64,000 bases of DNA, from assembly GCA_946811695.1 (NCBI GenBank), contig OX328132.1, positions 97,465,632 to 97,529,631 on the forward strand. The letters run 5' to 3'. The notes beneath the pieces were generated by a model, which did not search any database, was not told where the DNA came from, and saw nothing but the letters and a program-made list of their open reading frames with translations. Positions 30,626-64,000 of the stretch are shown here, one piece after another. A program made the position numbers and the translations under genes. Source of the DNA: Gonocerus acuteangulatus. Its lineage: Eukaryota; Arthropoda; Insecta; Hemiptera; Coreidae. How positions within the stretch are numbered: position 1 is the first letter of the stretch; each line of letters opens with the position of its first letter.

Positions 30626-30907
30626 TTATTCTTGTGTTGTAGCCAAAAGGTTTCGAGCTATTCTGCTCTTCCTCAAAGGGTATTTCCTACAATAATTTTT
30701 AGATGTCTAATAATTTGTTCAAACCAAATATATATTTACATTATAAATGTGTTTACTTACATCGATGGGCTTATCCCATCACGTACGTGTATAAAAAGTA
30801 ATTTAATATTGCTTCGCAAAATACGTCCTAGGGGCTACAACAAGAATAATAATAATATTAGAAGTTGGAGGTCAACAATAGCAGAGAAAATGTATGTATG
30901 TATATGC

Positions 30908-30968
<61 letters not shown>

Positions 30969-30978
30969 TTTATATATA
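30045..30978. other. intergenic with two microsatellites and a partial duplication
   Basis: (TA)n(CA)n at 30558-30624 and (TA)n at 30908-30964. The ORF across 30494-31048 is mostly microsatellite translation and is not a gene. Confidence 0.6.
30204..30270. repeat. paralogous copy of the Penelope target site
   Basis: It matches the sequence left of the composite (25701-25744) joined to the sequence right of it (30045-30068), including ACTATATTATTTATGTATTC, without the insertion and with one copy of the duplicated bases. Confidence 0.75.
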
Positions 30979-31145
30979 TGTTAGGGTGATAAGCCGCCCC
31001 AGCCCAGGTAGGATTAAGGCAGCTATATATAAGCTGCCTTATCTCTAATAAAGTCAGTCTTTATCAAGTATTCGTGCGTGAAGCTTATTCCCCTGTGTTC
31101 CTTTGTGTTTTTTAAAAACTCCCTCGATACTCGTGGGAGCTTAAC
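30979..31145 (+). repeat. 5' LTR of Ty3 element
   Basis: It starts TGTTAGGGTGATAAGCC and ends CTTAAC before the primer-binding site. A TATATA box lies in the loop of a 10-bp hairpin (arms 31015-31024 and 31032-31041). AATAAA follows within 20 bp, so the R region must be very short. Confidence 0.9.
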
Positions 31146-31159
31146 TGGTGCTGAAACCC
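31146..31159 (+). promoter_or_regulatory. primer-binding site
   Basis: TGGTGCTGAAACCC directly after the LTR. Its complement ends ...TTTCAGCACCA, best explained by a tRNA-Phe 3' end. The LTR fragment at 18137 uses the same primer. Confidence 0.8.
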
Positions 31160-31203
31160 TTACTTACGCGCGCGCCTCAACAGCGTAGTGTTCGTAACAG
31201 TGC

Positions 31204-32345
31204 ATGGAACGGCGGAACCAACACGAAAAATTACGAGATCGACTGTTGGAGATCAGGATGGCGGAAGGAACTACACCAATGATACTGGCGGAAGGAACTC
31301 CTCCAGTGAATTTACCGCACAGAGCTACACCGGTGGTGCTCCCAGATGGCACTACTCAGATGGAACTCCCAAATGGCACTGTTGCACCCCAACTAGTGTT
31401 CCAACCAGTTGCACCGCCACCACCACCACCGGACCCAGCAACGTTAACTTGGATCAAGATCCGTACTTATAACGCTCACGATATGCGAACGGCTATCTCT
31501 GAAATCGAAAGGTTCACCGGAGAAGCGGGAGATCTGACTCACTTCCTAAAGGCGGGCGATAGAATCAACAGTGCCCTTGGTACAAAAGAGGAAGCGGGCT
31601 GGCTGGATACCACTGAAGTTCCTACACTGCGAGCTGCGCAGGTCAACCATATAAGCCGTTGCGTCTTGAACATCATCCAGTGTGATGAAGACACGGAATG
31701 AGGCATAGTGAAGAGTCGTCTTAAGAAGGCGTACGGAGGGGGTAGATGGGCACCAGAGGAAGATATATTGCGCATGTTCAGAGCGACCAAACACCCTAAT
31801 CAGTCAGCGGGAAGCTTCGCTGCCACACTACTCGAGTGGTACATGAAAATAGCGGACAAATTAAGTGAAAGGCTACCGGTCGAGGAGGGACGAGCAAAGC
31901 TAGGTTTCCTCGAGAGCATCCTAAAAGTACAGCTGAGAAGGGAAACGAGAAAGGCCATTGACGAAGGAAAACAGTTCATCGAAATAGCTCACTCTCTCAT
32001 GGATGACGATGGGAGGCAGGAAGAAAAAGGTATGGAGCATGCCAAGGCCGAGTGGAGAATAGTGAAACCCTCTAGGAGGCAGAGACGCCCAGGCCCATCA
32101 ACTAGGGATGTGGGAGCAGGACATAGACGACCAGAGTGGCGGGATGGCCCAACCAGGCCCGAAGAAAGAAGGCCCCACAGACAAGAGAGCAAGAGGTGCT
32201 TTGAGTGCGGAAGTACCAAACATCTTGCAGCGAAATGTGAGTGCACGAAATGTTTTGAGTGTGGATCTGGGGGACACCTTGCTCGCAACTGCCCCCATAT
32301 AAGAAAAAACCTTCGGGCTGAAAAACGCTCCCACGTCGTTCCAGA
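31204..32345 (+). pseudogene. gag polyprotein of Ty3 element
   Basis: The frame opens at 31204 (MERRNQHEKLRDRLLEIR), has a proline/threonine-rich first part, then a capsid-like stretch (AHDMRTAISEIERFTGEAGD), a single in-frame TGA at 31699-31701, and continues to two CCHC knuckles CFECGSTKHLAAKC and CFECGSGGHLARNC (32200-32295). At about 32320 it fuses to the middle of RT after a deletion. Confidence 0.85.
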
Positions 32346-33221
32346 GACTTATGGACGAATTTCTGAGAGGCCTGAGTGAGACCTTCGTCCATGTCTACAT
32401 GGACGACCTCCTAGTTTTCAGTGCGTCCCCCGCTGATCATGAGAAGCATCTAATAGCTGTGTTCCAGAGACTCCGGGAATTTGGCCTTAAACTGTCACCC
32501 ACAAAACTTAAACTAGGGCACACGTCACTTAAGTTTTTAGGCCACCTTATATCTGCAGATGGCGTCCGACCCGATCCTGAGAAAATTCAAGCAATCTCAA
32601 CCATGGCAGTCCCCAGCGATATCAAAGGTGTACGCAGAACGCTAAGAGTACTGAACTATTATAGGCGGTTTGTACCCTCCATGGCTCACAAAGTGTCAGG
32701 ACTAAACGCATTGTTGAAGAAAGGATCCCTGTTTCAAGTCACAAAGTCCATAACATCGGATATCCAGAAATGTATTGAGCTTCTCCAGGCAGCCCCACTC
32801 CTTGCATTCCCTGACTTCCAACTTACTGTTCGTGATCACAACTGATGCAAGCGAGCTCGCATTAGGGGCCGTTTTATCCCAGCAACGAGATGGTGGAGAT
32901 AGACCAGTGGCATTTGCCAGCAGAAAACTCACACCAGCTGAAACCAGATACAGTGCACTTGAACGCGAGCTGCTAGCAGTGGTATGGGCGATCTCTCACT
33001 TTAGACCGTACGTCTTCGGAACAACTTTTGTGGTCCGGTCAGATCACAAACCTCTTCAGTGGTTGTCTTCACTAAAAGAAACATCCTCCATAGTCGCCAG
33101 ATGGAAACAATACCGTCCACACTCCAGGGAAGGAAAACGTTGTGGCGGATTGGCTGTCAAGGAATTTCCCAGTGAACGCTATATCTCCGAGAGGAGATGG
33201 ACAGGCGTCAACACTAGCTGA
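32315..33221 (+). pseudogene. reverse transcriptase C-terminal part and RNase H
   Basis: It starts within RT at NAPTSFQRLMDEFLRG and keeps the catalytic YMDD (32399-32410) and KLGHTSLKFLGHLIS. A frameshift near 32830 separates it from RNase H (TTDASELALGAVLSQQ, ELLAVVWAISHFRPYV, SDHKPLQW), and another near 33120 leads to VADWLSRNFP and the integrase frame. The first RT motifs and the protease are absent. Confidence 0.9.
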
Positions 33222-34650
33222 TTTCTTTCATAACTGGACTCCAGCCGAAGGCGATGCGACAGACGCAGACACCAGCGCACCAGACGCGACAGGCGTGTCC
33301 GTCGGTGACAGACCAACGGATATAGAAGAACGGGACATCGTTGTAAGGCACCGCCGTCACATAGTCTGGAAAACAGCCTCATCCGGATCGCCACAAATAC
33401 TTTATGGCAGGCAAAAACGAGGCGTCCTAGAGGCGACCGTGAAGACCCAACCCTCCGTAGACGACGGAACTATTATACGCGTCCTCAACGATGCTTTCAC
33501 CCGTGGGCATGTTACATACTTGTACATAGGAAACGCAGTTCTCTGGAACCGAATCGCTACTCTGTGGAAGAATGAGAGAATTGGTCTCGATCGCAGCTTC
33601 GTGCACTGCAACCGCCTCGGTGAACGAATAGAAGATCTGGAGAGGCGTGAGGAACTCACCTTGGCCTACCACCAAGGGAAAACTAATCACAGAGGTGAAA
33701 CAGAAACTCTTGCAGCACTACGTAAGCTCTATGTCTGGCCAGGCATGCGACACTCAGTTAAACGAGTTCTCGGAGCGTGCCAAGTGTGCCAAAAAGTTAA
33801 ATACCTCCGGAGACCACCGCACACCGAACAAGAACACACACCAACCCCAGAAAACCCACTCGCGGTCGTACAAGCGGACACATTCACATGGAACAGCCAG
33901 TCGTGGGTGACCCTAATCGACGTTTTCAGCAAGGTGGCGATGGCTGTGGAAACAAGGCAAAAATCGGCCGAAGCGGTGAAAACAGCGCTGCTTTCTTGGG
34001 CTCAGGTATATGGAGTTCCTGAAACCCTCATCACCGACGGAGGACGAGAGTTCACCAATAAGACTATTCAGGATCTATTACAGTCATGGAACTCGGAACA
34101 CCACACAACAACATCTGGACGCCCTCAGGGCAGAGGAGTAATAGAACGTCTTCATGGGACTTTCTCGGAACACCTACGACTCCTGGATGCTGACCCCCAC
34201 TGCCCAGAAAATGAAACCATGTCACGCGCGGTTGTGGAGTACAACCACTACGTTCATGCCACTACAGGCCTCTCGCCACTGGAAGTGTTATTTGGTCTAC
34301 GATGTGTGCGCAAACCAGGCTTGCACACCAACGCTGAACACTCCCCAGAAGTTAATGCGATCCGTGACCATCATAGGGCACAACGGCGACGCCGTATGGA
34401 CGTCAGGCGCCGCATCGAGGATGAAAAGAGGAGGCGAGTAGCAAAAACTAAAGAACAACTTCGTGAACCTCCAGTTCCACCACGCATAGGAGATATTGAG
34501 TATAGGAGAATCCTATCTAACAGGAAAAAGCCCAGAACTCTACGATGGACCCTATCGTATAGTGGTCATCAGAGAACACAACGTCGTGACAATTGAAGAC
34601 GTCCCTAGACCCTAGACGCCGTCGGACATGCCACATTGAGCAGCTTAAAA
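33142..34650 (+). CDS. integrase of Ty3 element, largely intact
   Basis: An open frame to 34596 contains the zinc-binding part (H near YHQGKTNH and CQVCQK, 33670-33800), then the catalytic core with the three acidic residues: D in VQADTFTW, D in LITDGGREF and E in RGVIERLHG, with 35 residues between the second and third. The final GPY/F module reads YDGPYRIVVIREHNVVTIED but in another frame after about 34530, so the C-terminus is frameshifted. Confidence 0.88.
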
Positions 34651-34973
34651 GGTCACAGGAGAACGGCGCTGTCGCCAATAACGAAGAAGATGGCAGATAA
34701 TAACGACAATATTATACTATGTCTTATTTTTAATCTTACGTCATCTGTGTTGTGCTTAATTTATTACTTATCTTTATAATTACTCCAGGTATGATGTTTT
34801 CATTTTTAACTTACTATGTTACGTTGTACGAACCAGGTCAAAATCTTATGTTTCTCTTTATTTATGTACAGATTACCTTATAATTTCATTATTTTTTATT
34901 ATATCCTTATGTGGCCTTCTTTTATTATTGTTATTTATGAGTTCCTGGATACTCCAGGAACTGGAGGGGGGCC

Positions 34974-35140
34974 TTTTAGGGTGATAAGCCGCCCCAGCCC
35001 AGGTAGGATTAAGGCAGCTATATATAAGCTGCCTTATCTCTAATAAAGTCAGTCTTTATCAAGTATTCGTGTGAGAAGCTTATTCCCCTGTGTTCCTTTG
35101 TGTTTTTTAAAAACTCCCTCGATACTCGTGGAAGCTTAAC
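34974..35140 (+). repeat. 3' LTR of Ty3 element
   Basis: It has the same length as the 5' LTR; it begins TTTTAGGGTGATAAG where the 5' copy has TGTTAGGG. The purine tract GGAGGGGGG precedes it. Confidence 0.9.
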
Positions 35141-36710
35141 TTATATATATATATGCATTTATATGTTTTCAAAATATGAGATACATTTTATATAGTGTAA
35201 AATTCCAACCATCACTACGCCATAGAACTTAATTAAATCATATTGATAAATTGTATACAACATATTTTAGAACAAAAAATTATCCTCTTAATTAATTAGC
35301 AAGAATTTTATTGCATGTTAATTCAAATATATTTAGAGAATAAATAAAAATAAGTGATAAAAAGAAACAATTATTCATAAAACTGTGTGCAATTTTGCAG
35401 TTTACTGGAGGAAAACAATTTTTTAACAAGTTTTGAAATTATAATACTTTTCAACAAATATTTTTGAAAAAATAATTCTTTAATTAATAAAAAACAAAAC
35501 AAATGGGTATATAATTATTTTGATTTTTATAAAATCATTACAATATCAAAGCAAAAAATACTAAAGCAGTAAATATTCAATAGAATACGTATTTTAATAA
35601 ATTATTACAGAATATCTATTACAGTAAAGGTGTAGAAAGGGACAAATAAATGGCCTTTATTATAAATAAACAAGTAAAACCAAAACTAAATCATCAAAAC
35701 TTATAATTAAATTTAATAAAACCCTATTAAGTTTCTAGAGGAAATAAATTAACAAATAAATATACTGCCATTTAAAAGTTAAAAAATGATAGATGTTTAA
35801 AATAAAATATTTTAAAGTCTATGAAATAATAAATTGTAACAAATCTCATTTTAATACTTACCAAATATGTTTTTTATTCAACGAAGTAAATTTACCCATT
35901 TATAAGACTGATTTAATTTTTAGGGCAGGAGTATTCCAAAATTGGCTTATAGTATTTACATCACAGATAATGTTATAATATTTTTTGAATGAGTTTAACA
36001 ATTCAATTTTATCCTTACATTAAAAGAAAAGGGAAATTACAATAGAAATTAAAGCAAGCAGTTTAATTAGGATCACGGAGCTTTAATCCCAGTACCGTGT
36101 GCATGTATGGAAGAATGTCTGAGTGAAAGTGTGTGCCCATGTGTGCGTGTGAGAATAAGTGTTTGTTTATTATATAACATACATATACATCTATACGCTT
36201 TAAAAATAATATGTAAAAATAGAAAACACACATGCTATCATAGTAAAAAAGAATTATGTTATTCACACTAATTATCAATTTTCTAACCTATATGTACACA
36301 ATGAAATTGTGTCTCTCACTGACCACACTATTTCATTAATAAAATATTCCACATCACAGTTAGTGTTATAAGCCTGTAGTAGGTTAGAAAGCTGGTTCAT
36401 CACAATACTACGAAAATGGAAGCCATTCACTTAATTGTCAAACCCTAATAAATGATGTACTAACAAATGTTTTCATGATATCTCTTCTTTAGATAACTTT
36501 TACAAGGAGATAAAATAAAGTGAACACAGATCATAACTAAACTTGAAGACACCATGAAATGCCTAACATGCTATCCATTCTACAGTAAACATACATTTCA
36601 CATAGCCGTATACATGTGCACGCATGTGAGTATATTGTGCACATATACATACACAAATACATTTACGTGTGTTTTTTTTATATATCTAAAACACACACAC
36701 ACATACATAC

Positions 36711-36768
<58 letters not shown>

Positions 36769-36952
36769 ATATAGTTGTAGGCTGATAATTCAGCAATTAT
36801 TGATACAGTTGCCTAATGAACAAGTGATGCTATTTAAAGAAATCCCTCTTTAGTCATCAAAGAAGCAATGAAACTTGTAGGCCAGAACTAAAATTAGTTT
36901 ATAATAAAGGCTGACAACTTTCACCAACCCCTCACCAAAATATTTAATATTG

Positions 36953-36993
<41 letters not shown>

Positions 36994-37181
36994 CATATAT
37001 TGTTATTTTGTTGGGGGAGAAGTAGTGAAATAAGTCCTTACTTGTTGAAACAATGAAGAATGTCCTCAGGTTTCACAACTAAAAGACATGCATTATTTTA
37101 TAAGGAGATAATCCTTAGATAAATAATAAATATATTTTACCTATCACTTGACAATATGCTATTTTTTAGTTCCATTAAAAA
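35141..37181. other. intergenic and Cyfip 3' UTR region
   Basis: AT-rich; (TA)n at 36714-36766 and 36956-36991. No gene seen. The Cyfip transcript must end somewhere here. Confidence 0.6.
36714..36766. repeat. (TA)n microsatellite
   Basis: About 50 bp of TA repeats preceded by CA and CATA repeats. Confidence 0.9.
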
Positions 37182-60502
<23,321 letters not shown>

Positions 60503-61019
60503 CTAAAACAAAATAAGAGAAATATGTATTATTTAAATATATATACATTAATAATAATATTTTATTTCATAGTGGCTGATAATAAGAAACAGTAGATATA
60601 TTATTTAGGGACAAGTGTGTAGTAAGTATAAAGTAAAATTTGCATCAACAATCTAATACTCTAATAGAATGAAAGTGACTAATTAATGTTTTGTAAGCAT
60701 ATCCCTGTAGACTTTTTAATACAATAATAATCAATAGGACCGTGATTATGCTAACCGTAGAAGATTTAAATATTTACAAACAAACTGACACATAAATATG
60801 TATATTTTGTTTAAAATTGCATTACTGGGTTTCACATGTTTGGTTTGTGCTACAGGTTTTCTCTCCAGCAGTGTTGCTCTTCTCCATGTAGCAATATTTC
60901 GTTGGTTTCATCTCCGACTTCTTCTGGCTTCCTTCTTGCATCCTTAGTGGTTAGTACGTGAATGTATTTTTCGCGGAATTTTCGTCCTTTATAGTTCTGA
61001 TTCTAAGACAGAGCCATCA
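60503..61019. other. Cyfip intron upstream of the FPIEM exon
   Basis: AT-rich; bases 60850-61019 become GC-richer and may belong to the Penelope fragment that follows. Confidence 0.4.
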
Positions 61020-61660
61020 ACCTGTGTAGTAACCAGACACTCTTGAGGATGGAATATGAACAACTGACGAAGGATCTGGTCAGCAATGCTTATAATAGAA
61101 AAAGACTGTCTCGGACCATTAAGGATGTGGAAAGCCGACACCGGGAGGATAATGGCCAGAGAAGAAACAAAAAAACCCCTGTCTTATGTCAGCAGGGTTA
61201 GCAAAAAAGTTGGGTAGACTCTTCAGAAGAGAGGAGATAAATGTCACCTTCAAGCCTCTCAAAAAGATAGAGGATTGGCTCAGTAAGAGCAAGGATAAGC
61301 AGTTGTTACAAGACCAGAGTGTCTACCTTCTACCTTGCAACTGTGGGAAGGTGTACATAGGACAAATAGGCAAGAAGGTAGCCACAAGGATTGAACAACT
61401 ACAGGCTGGGATGCACCAAAATGTCTGCAGTAGCTACACACGGTGAAGAGTAAACCAAGCAAGTCTTGTTCGACCGAGCCAAGACCCTAGACAGGGAAAA
61501 CACCTTGACGAAAAGGTTAATCAGAGAGGCCATCGAGATCCATAAGCACCCGTGAATTCAATAGAGAAGAAGGTCTCATCCTACCGAACATTTGGTGGCC
61601 CATCCTAAGGAGAATACAGACACCACGGACTGATGATTACCAGCGCCATATCCTCCCAAA
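61020..61660 (+). mobile_element. fragment of a second Penelope family (GIY-YIG end)
   Basis: The + strand reads, across two frames, EYEQLTKDLVSNAYNRKRL, then AKKLGRLFRREEINVTFKPL and a GIY-YIG start VYLLPCNCGKVYIGQIGKKV with ATRIEQ, then broken sequence to FGGPS near 61600. LxRxxxRxxIxxxFKPL before VYxxPCxCGKVYIG is the usual linker of animal Penelope proteins. The sequence differs strongly from the composite at 25745. RT is absent. Confidence 0.8.
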
Positions 61661-61679
61661 TCCATCCTCCTAGCAAATT

Positions 61680-62425
61680 TCAATGAGCATAAGGTAGCAT
61701 TTGTTCTGATAGAATATCTTTGTACGTAGCAGCGTTCATAGTTCCTTCAATTTTAAATGTTGGACCAGAGCCTTTCGATGAAAATGTACCCCATAGCATT
61801 ATGTTAAGACCACCATGTTTCACAGTTGGTATCTGGTAGCGAGAATCATTTCTAGTACCCCTTGGTAGTCGAATGTACCTTCTTTTATCATTTCCAAATG
61901 AGTTTATTTAGTTTCGTGAGAAAACAGTACGTTTTTAGAAAAAGTTCTGTTTTCATACGAATCTACAACAGTCCGACTCTGGTGTTTTCTGGCCAATTCT
62001 AATCTGGTCTTCTTATTTTTTTTCTCAAAAGTGGTTTTTGAATTCCAACACGACCAAGAAGTCTCACCTCTGCCTGTCTGCGTGAAAATTTAGTTTGGCT
62101 AATGTCAGCCAAATGTTCTTAACGTAATTCACGTACAATGATTGCAGCATTCTTTTTCACTTCTGAGACAGCTGTTATCTGAATCTCTTTATAGACACAT
62201 TAGTTAGTAGTCTTCCAAGAAGGTATGATTAACACTGTTTGTTTTTCGTTATCGGTCGCGAAGGTAAGTAAACATTAAGAACTCCATTCCAATCAGTATT
62301 ACTCAGTCAAGATGACAAAATGCATGTCTTCAGACCTTCTTAATGTTAATATACCATTGCGACCGATAATGTAAACAAAGCGGAACTAACCAGGTGTTTA
62401 GTGCAAAATTTGTGCTTGGCCGGAC
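61680..62425 (-). pseudogene. Tc1/mariner transposase relic
   Basis: On the - strand in broken frames: RRQAEVRLLGRVGIQKPLLR, then KHQSRTVVDSYENRTFSKNV, LPRGTRNDSRYQIPTVKHGG and IMLWGTFSSKGSGPTFKIEG, MNAATYKDILSEQM. These match the Tc1-type DNA-binding end and the catalytic part (KHGGGxVMxWG). The end CATAAGTGTCCGGCCAAGC (62432-62414) looks like the element's outer repeat. Many stops; inactive. Confidence 0.8.
62247..62373. repeat. imperfect inverted repeat within the Tc1 relic
   Basis: TATCGGTCGCGAAGG with AACATTAAGAA near 62250-62282 is mirrored by TTCTTAATGTT with TTGCGACCGATAA near 62338-62370. It could be a small MITE nested near the Tc1 5' end. Confidence 0.5.
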
Positions 62426-62432
62426 ACTTATG

Positions 62433-63861
62433 AAGAAGCAAAAAAACGTTGTTTTTGTTATAAGTAATTGGTAATCGTTATATACAATTTTTAAATTGCA
62501 CATTTCGAAAGCAGAATAAAAACACTTTACGATGATACACTCTTCACAAATATAGAGGTAACATGTTCACAAACTCTGAATAATCGGCCACTTCTTCTGA
62601 ATGCAATGCGAAAGAAACTGATTTTTAAGAGAATAATACTCTTAACAAAAAATGATGAATCCATAGGAATTATGAGAATGTAGAATACTCTTTATGACCT
62701 GGTTGACACTAATAGGAATTTCTTTCAATTGAAACTGAATTTAGAATATTTGTGTACGTTGAATATACAGAAATATTCTGTATGTTTTATTGTTTTCCTT
62801 GGACCCTAACTTTTGCCAATCAAATATTTTTCTTTTAAATTTTTTTATGGAATTGCATGGGAACAAAATTCAGAGTCTTCACTATTTATACCCTTAGGGA
62901 TTGGATCATAAAATTTCTCGGCATTGTCTTGCTCTACCTGAATGTAACATCAAATGAACCCATCCCAAAGAAGTTTCCAGAGCTTGAGAAGGCCTTTAGT
63001 GAGTCAGAAAATTTTTATTATCATTAAATGATATTTCATACATCATCCAGTTTTGTTTAAAATGTATAATTGTTCCAAAAGAAATGGGAGATCTTGAGCC
63101 TGTAATGTGAACAATCAACACTCATAACTAGAGCCCGGAAGTTAGGCAAAATGCCTTTTTTATCTGAATGGATATATTGAAGAATCAGATAGAAATAAAT
63201 ATGTTTTCGTGCATTTAGGAAGTGTAGCGACAATTTTTATTTTGCCTTTTTTCCTACTTTGGCTTCCGTTGCCTATTTTTGCCTTTTTTGCTTGTTATGC
63301 AATTTTTTTTCTGTGATTTAAACATTTCAAAAAGCACATATATAATTTTCGTTCATCGAAGACAAAAAAGGTTGTACAAATTAAATTACAACTTGCCGTC
63401 ACAAATATCTATTCGAAAGCTTATTTTCCCAACCCATGGATTTAACCTCTGAAAATAACAGAACCTTCCTTTGTAGAAGGAATGCACAAGCATAATGGAT
63501 GAGAGAAATAATAGTCACATCTCCATCCTCTCAGGCCTTTTGACAATGCGTAATTACCTGGTATTCCGGATTTCGAAATAATAAGATAATGCAGAGGAAG
63601 TTTTACCATGATGAAAAACATTTTTTTCTGAGAATGTCTATAACAGTTGATACTTTGAAAAAGCATCTTGTTGTTGCTTGTAACAAGGGAAGTAATTCCC
63701 TTGAGAGTAAGTACAATAATACTGTGATAAATCTATTTATCTATATCTATATATATATATAAATCACGTGTCTGACTGTTTGTCCGTTTGTTCCTTATAC
63801 AAATCCACACATTTTGACCAAACTTGGAATACTGGTAGGTCTTGATCCGGGAAATCTCGTA
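62433..63861. other. Cyfip intron, nothing firmly recognised
   Basis: Bases 63131-63320 (GAGCCCGGAAGTTAGGCAAA onward) and 63745-63830 (GTTTGTCCGTTTGTTCC with ACATTTTGACCAAACTTGG) resemble arthropod repeat phrases, but ends were not found. Confidence 0.35.
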
Positions 63862-64000
63862 CAGAGTTGGGCAAACGTTAGCGCGCGCTAATATCTAATA
63901 CCTTCCCGCTAATTTAGCGGTACTGATAAGAGCCTGCGCTAACGATTAGCGCATAGCGGCGGCAGTGCGCTAATCGCTAATTCACCTCTAATGTTTAAAT
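63862..64000 (+). mobile_element. possible hAT-type element start, cut by window edge
   Basis: CAGAGTTGGGCAAACGTTAG followed by repeated GCGCTAA words. CAGAGTTGGGCAA-like ends are common in hAT elements. The other end lies outside. Confidence 0.35.

Larger units (their letters stand above)
30979..35140 (+). mobile_element. Ty3/gypsy LTR retrotransposon, decayed
   Basis: Two 167-bp LTRs (30979-31145 and 34974-35140), about five differences between them, enclose a primer-binding site, gag with two zinc knuckles, a truncated reverse transcriptase, RNase H, an integrase and a purine-rich tract (34962-34971). The order RT, RNase H, integrase defines Ty3/gypsy. Protease and the RT N-terminus are deleted, one in-frame stop breaks gag and frame changes break pol. 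No envelope gene. Non-autonomous. Confidence 0.93.

Noticed and set aside
30494..31048. 184-codon open frame, and similar frames at 4067-4353, 18282-18506, 20987-21302 and 36554-36853
   Set aside because: They are mostly TA/CA microsatellite translation (runs of IY and HT) with no domain.
63131..63320. hAT-like end starting GAGCCCGGAAGTTAGGC
   Set aside because: No matching opposite end or 8-bp duplication was found, so only mentioned as a possibility.

Overview
The window is nuclear DNA of an arthropod: it is AT-rich, has large introns, holds two conserved animal genes broken into GT-AG exons, and is full of transposons. The partial CYFIP protein reads closest to the insect Sra-1 pattern I remember, but the order cannot be fixed from sequence alone. 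Bacterial-style annotation (operons, ribosome sites) does not apply.

Two host genes face each other tail to tail. On the + strand, bases 3376-12767 hold the last four coding exons of a RILP-like gene (Rilpl, a Rab effector); its 5' exons lie left of the window. On the - strand, bases 60502-37182 hold eleven consecutive exons (632 residues and the stop) of Cyfip/Sra-1, a subunit of the WAVE actin-regulatory complex; its N-terminal half lies right of the window. All exon phases join without a break. Both proteins act in the cytoplasm but in different pathways, and nothing here links them functionally.

Almost all the rest is mobile DNA. The Rilpl introns carry a Tigger-type element, piggyBac-like pieces and SINE fragments. 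The intergenic space (12.8-37.2 kb) carries an unclassified 1.2 kb repeat, two tiny fold-back Penelope derivatives, an R1-type LINE, a perfect TTAA MITE, an element with 16-bp iterons, a 4.3 kb head-to-head Penelope composite with two hammerhead-ribozyme motifs, and a decayed Ty3/gypsy element with both LTRs. The 11.3 kb Cyfip intron (37612-48898) carries a Tigger element, three types of tRNA-derived repeat, a 5 kb I-type LINE and a hAT element nested in a SINE. The far right has a piggyBac relic, a Tigger-like MITE, a second Penelope family and a Tc1/mariner relic.

The most notable signal is the Penelope group. The large composite is a palindrome with a 12-bp target duplication. A 206-bp miniature (15107-15312) carries the same ends, its own 13-bp duplication, and arms that begin where the hammerhead ribozyme of the big copy would cut. 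A second miniature (16425-16531) from a related family repeats the plan: inverted arms, a one-sided tail of about 30 bp, and a 12-bp duplication. This suggests a non-coding, ribozyme-delimited fold-back class of Penelope derivatives.
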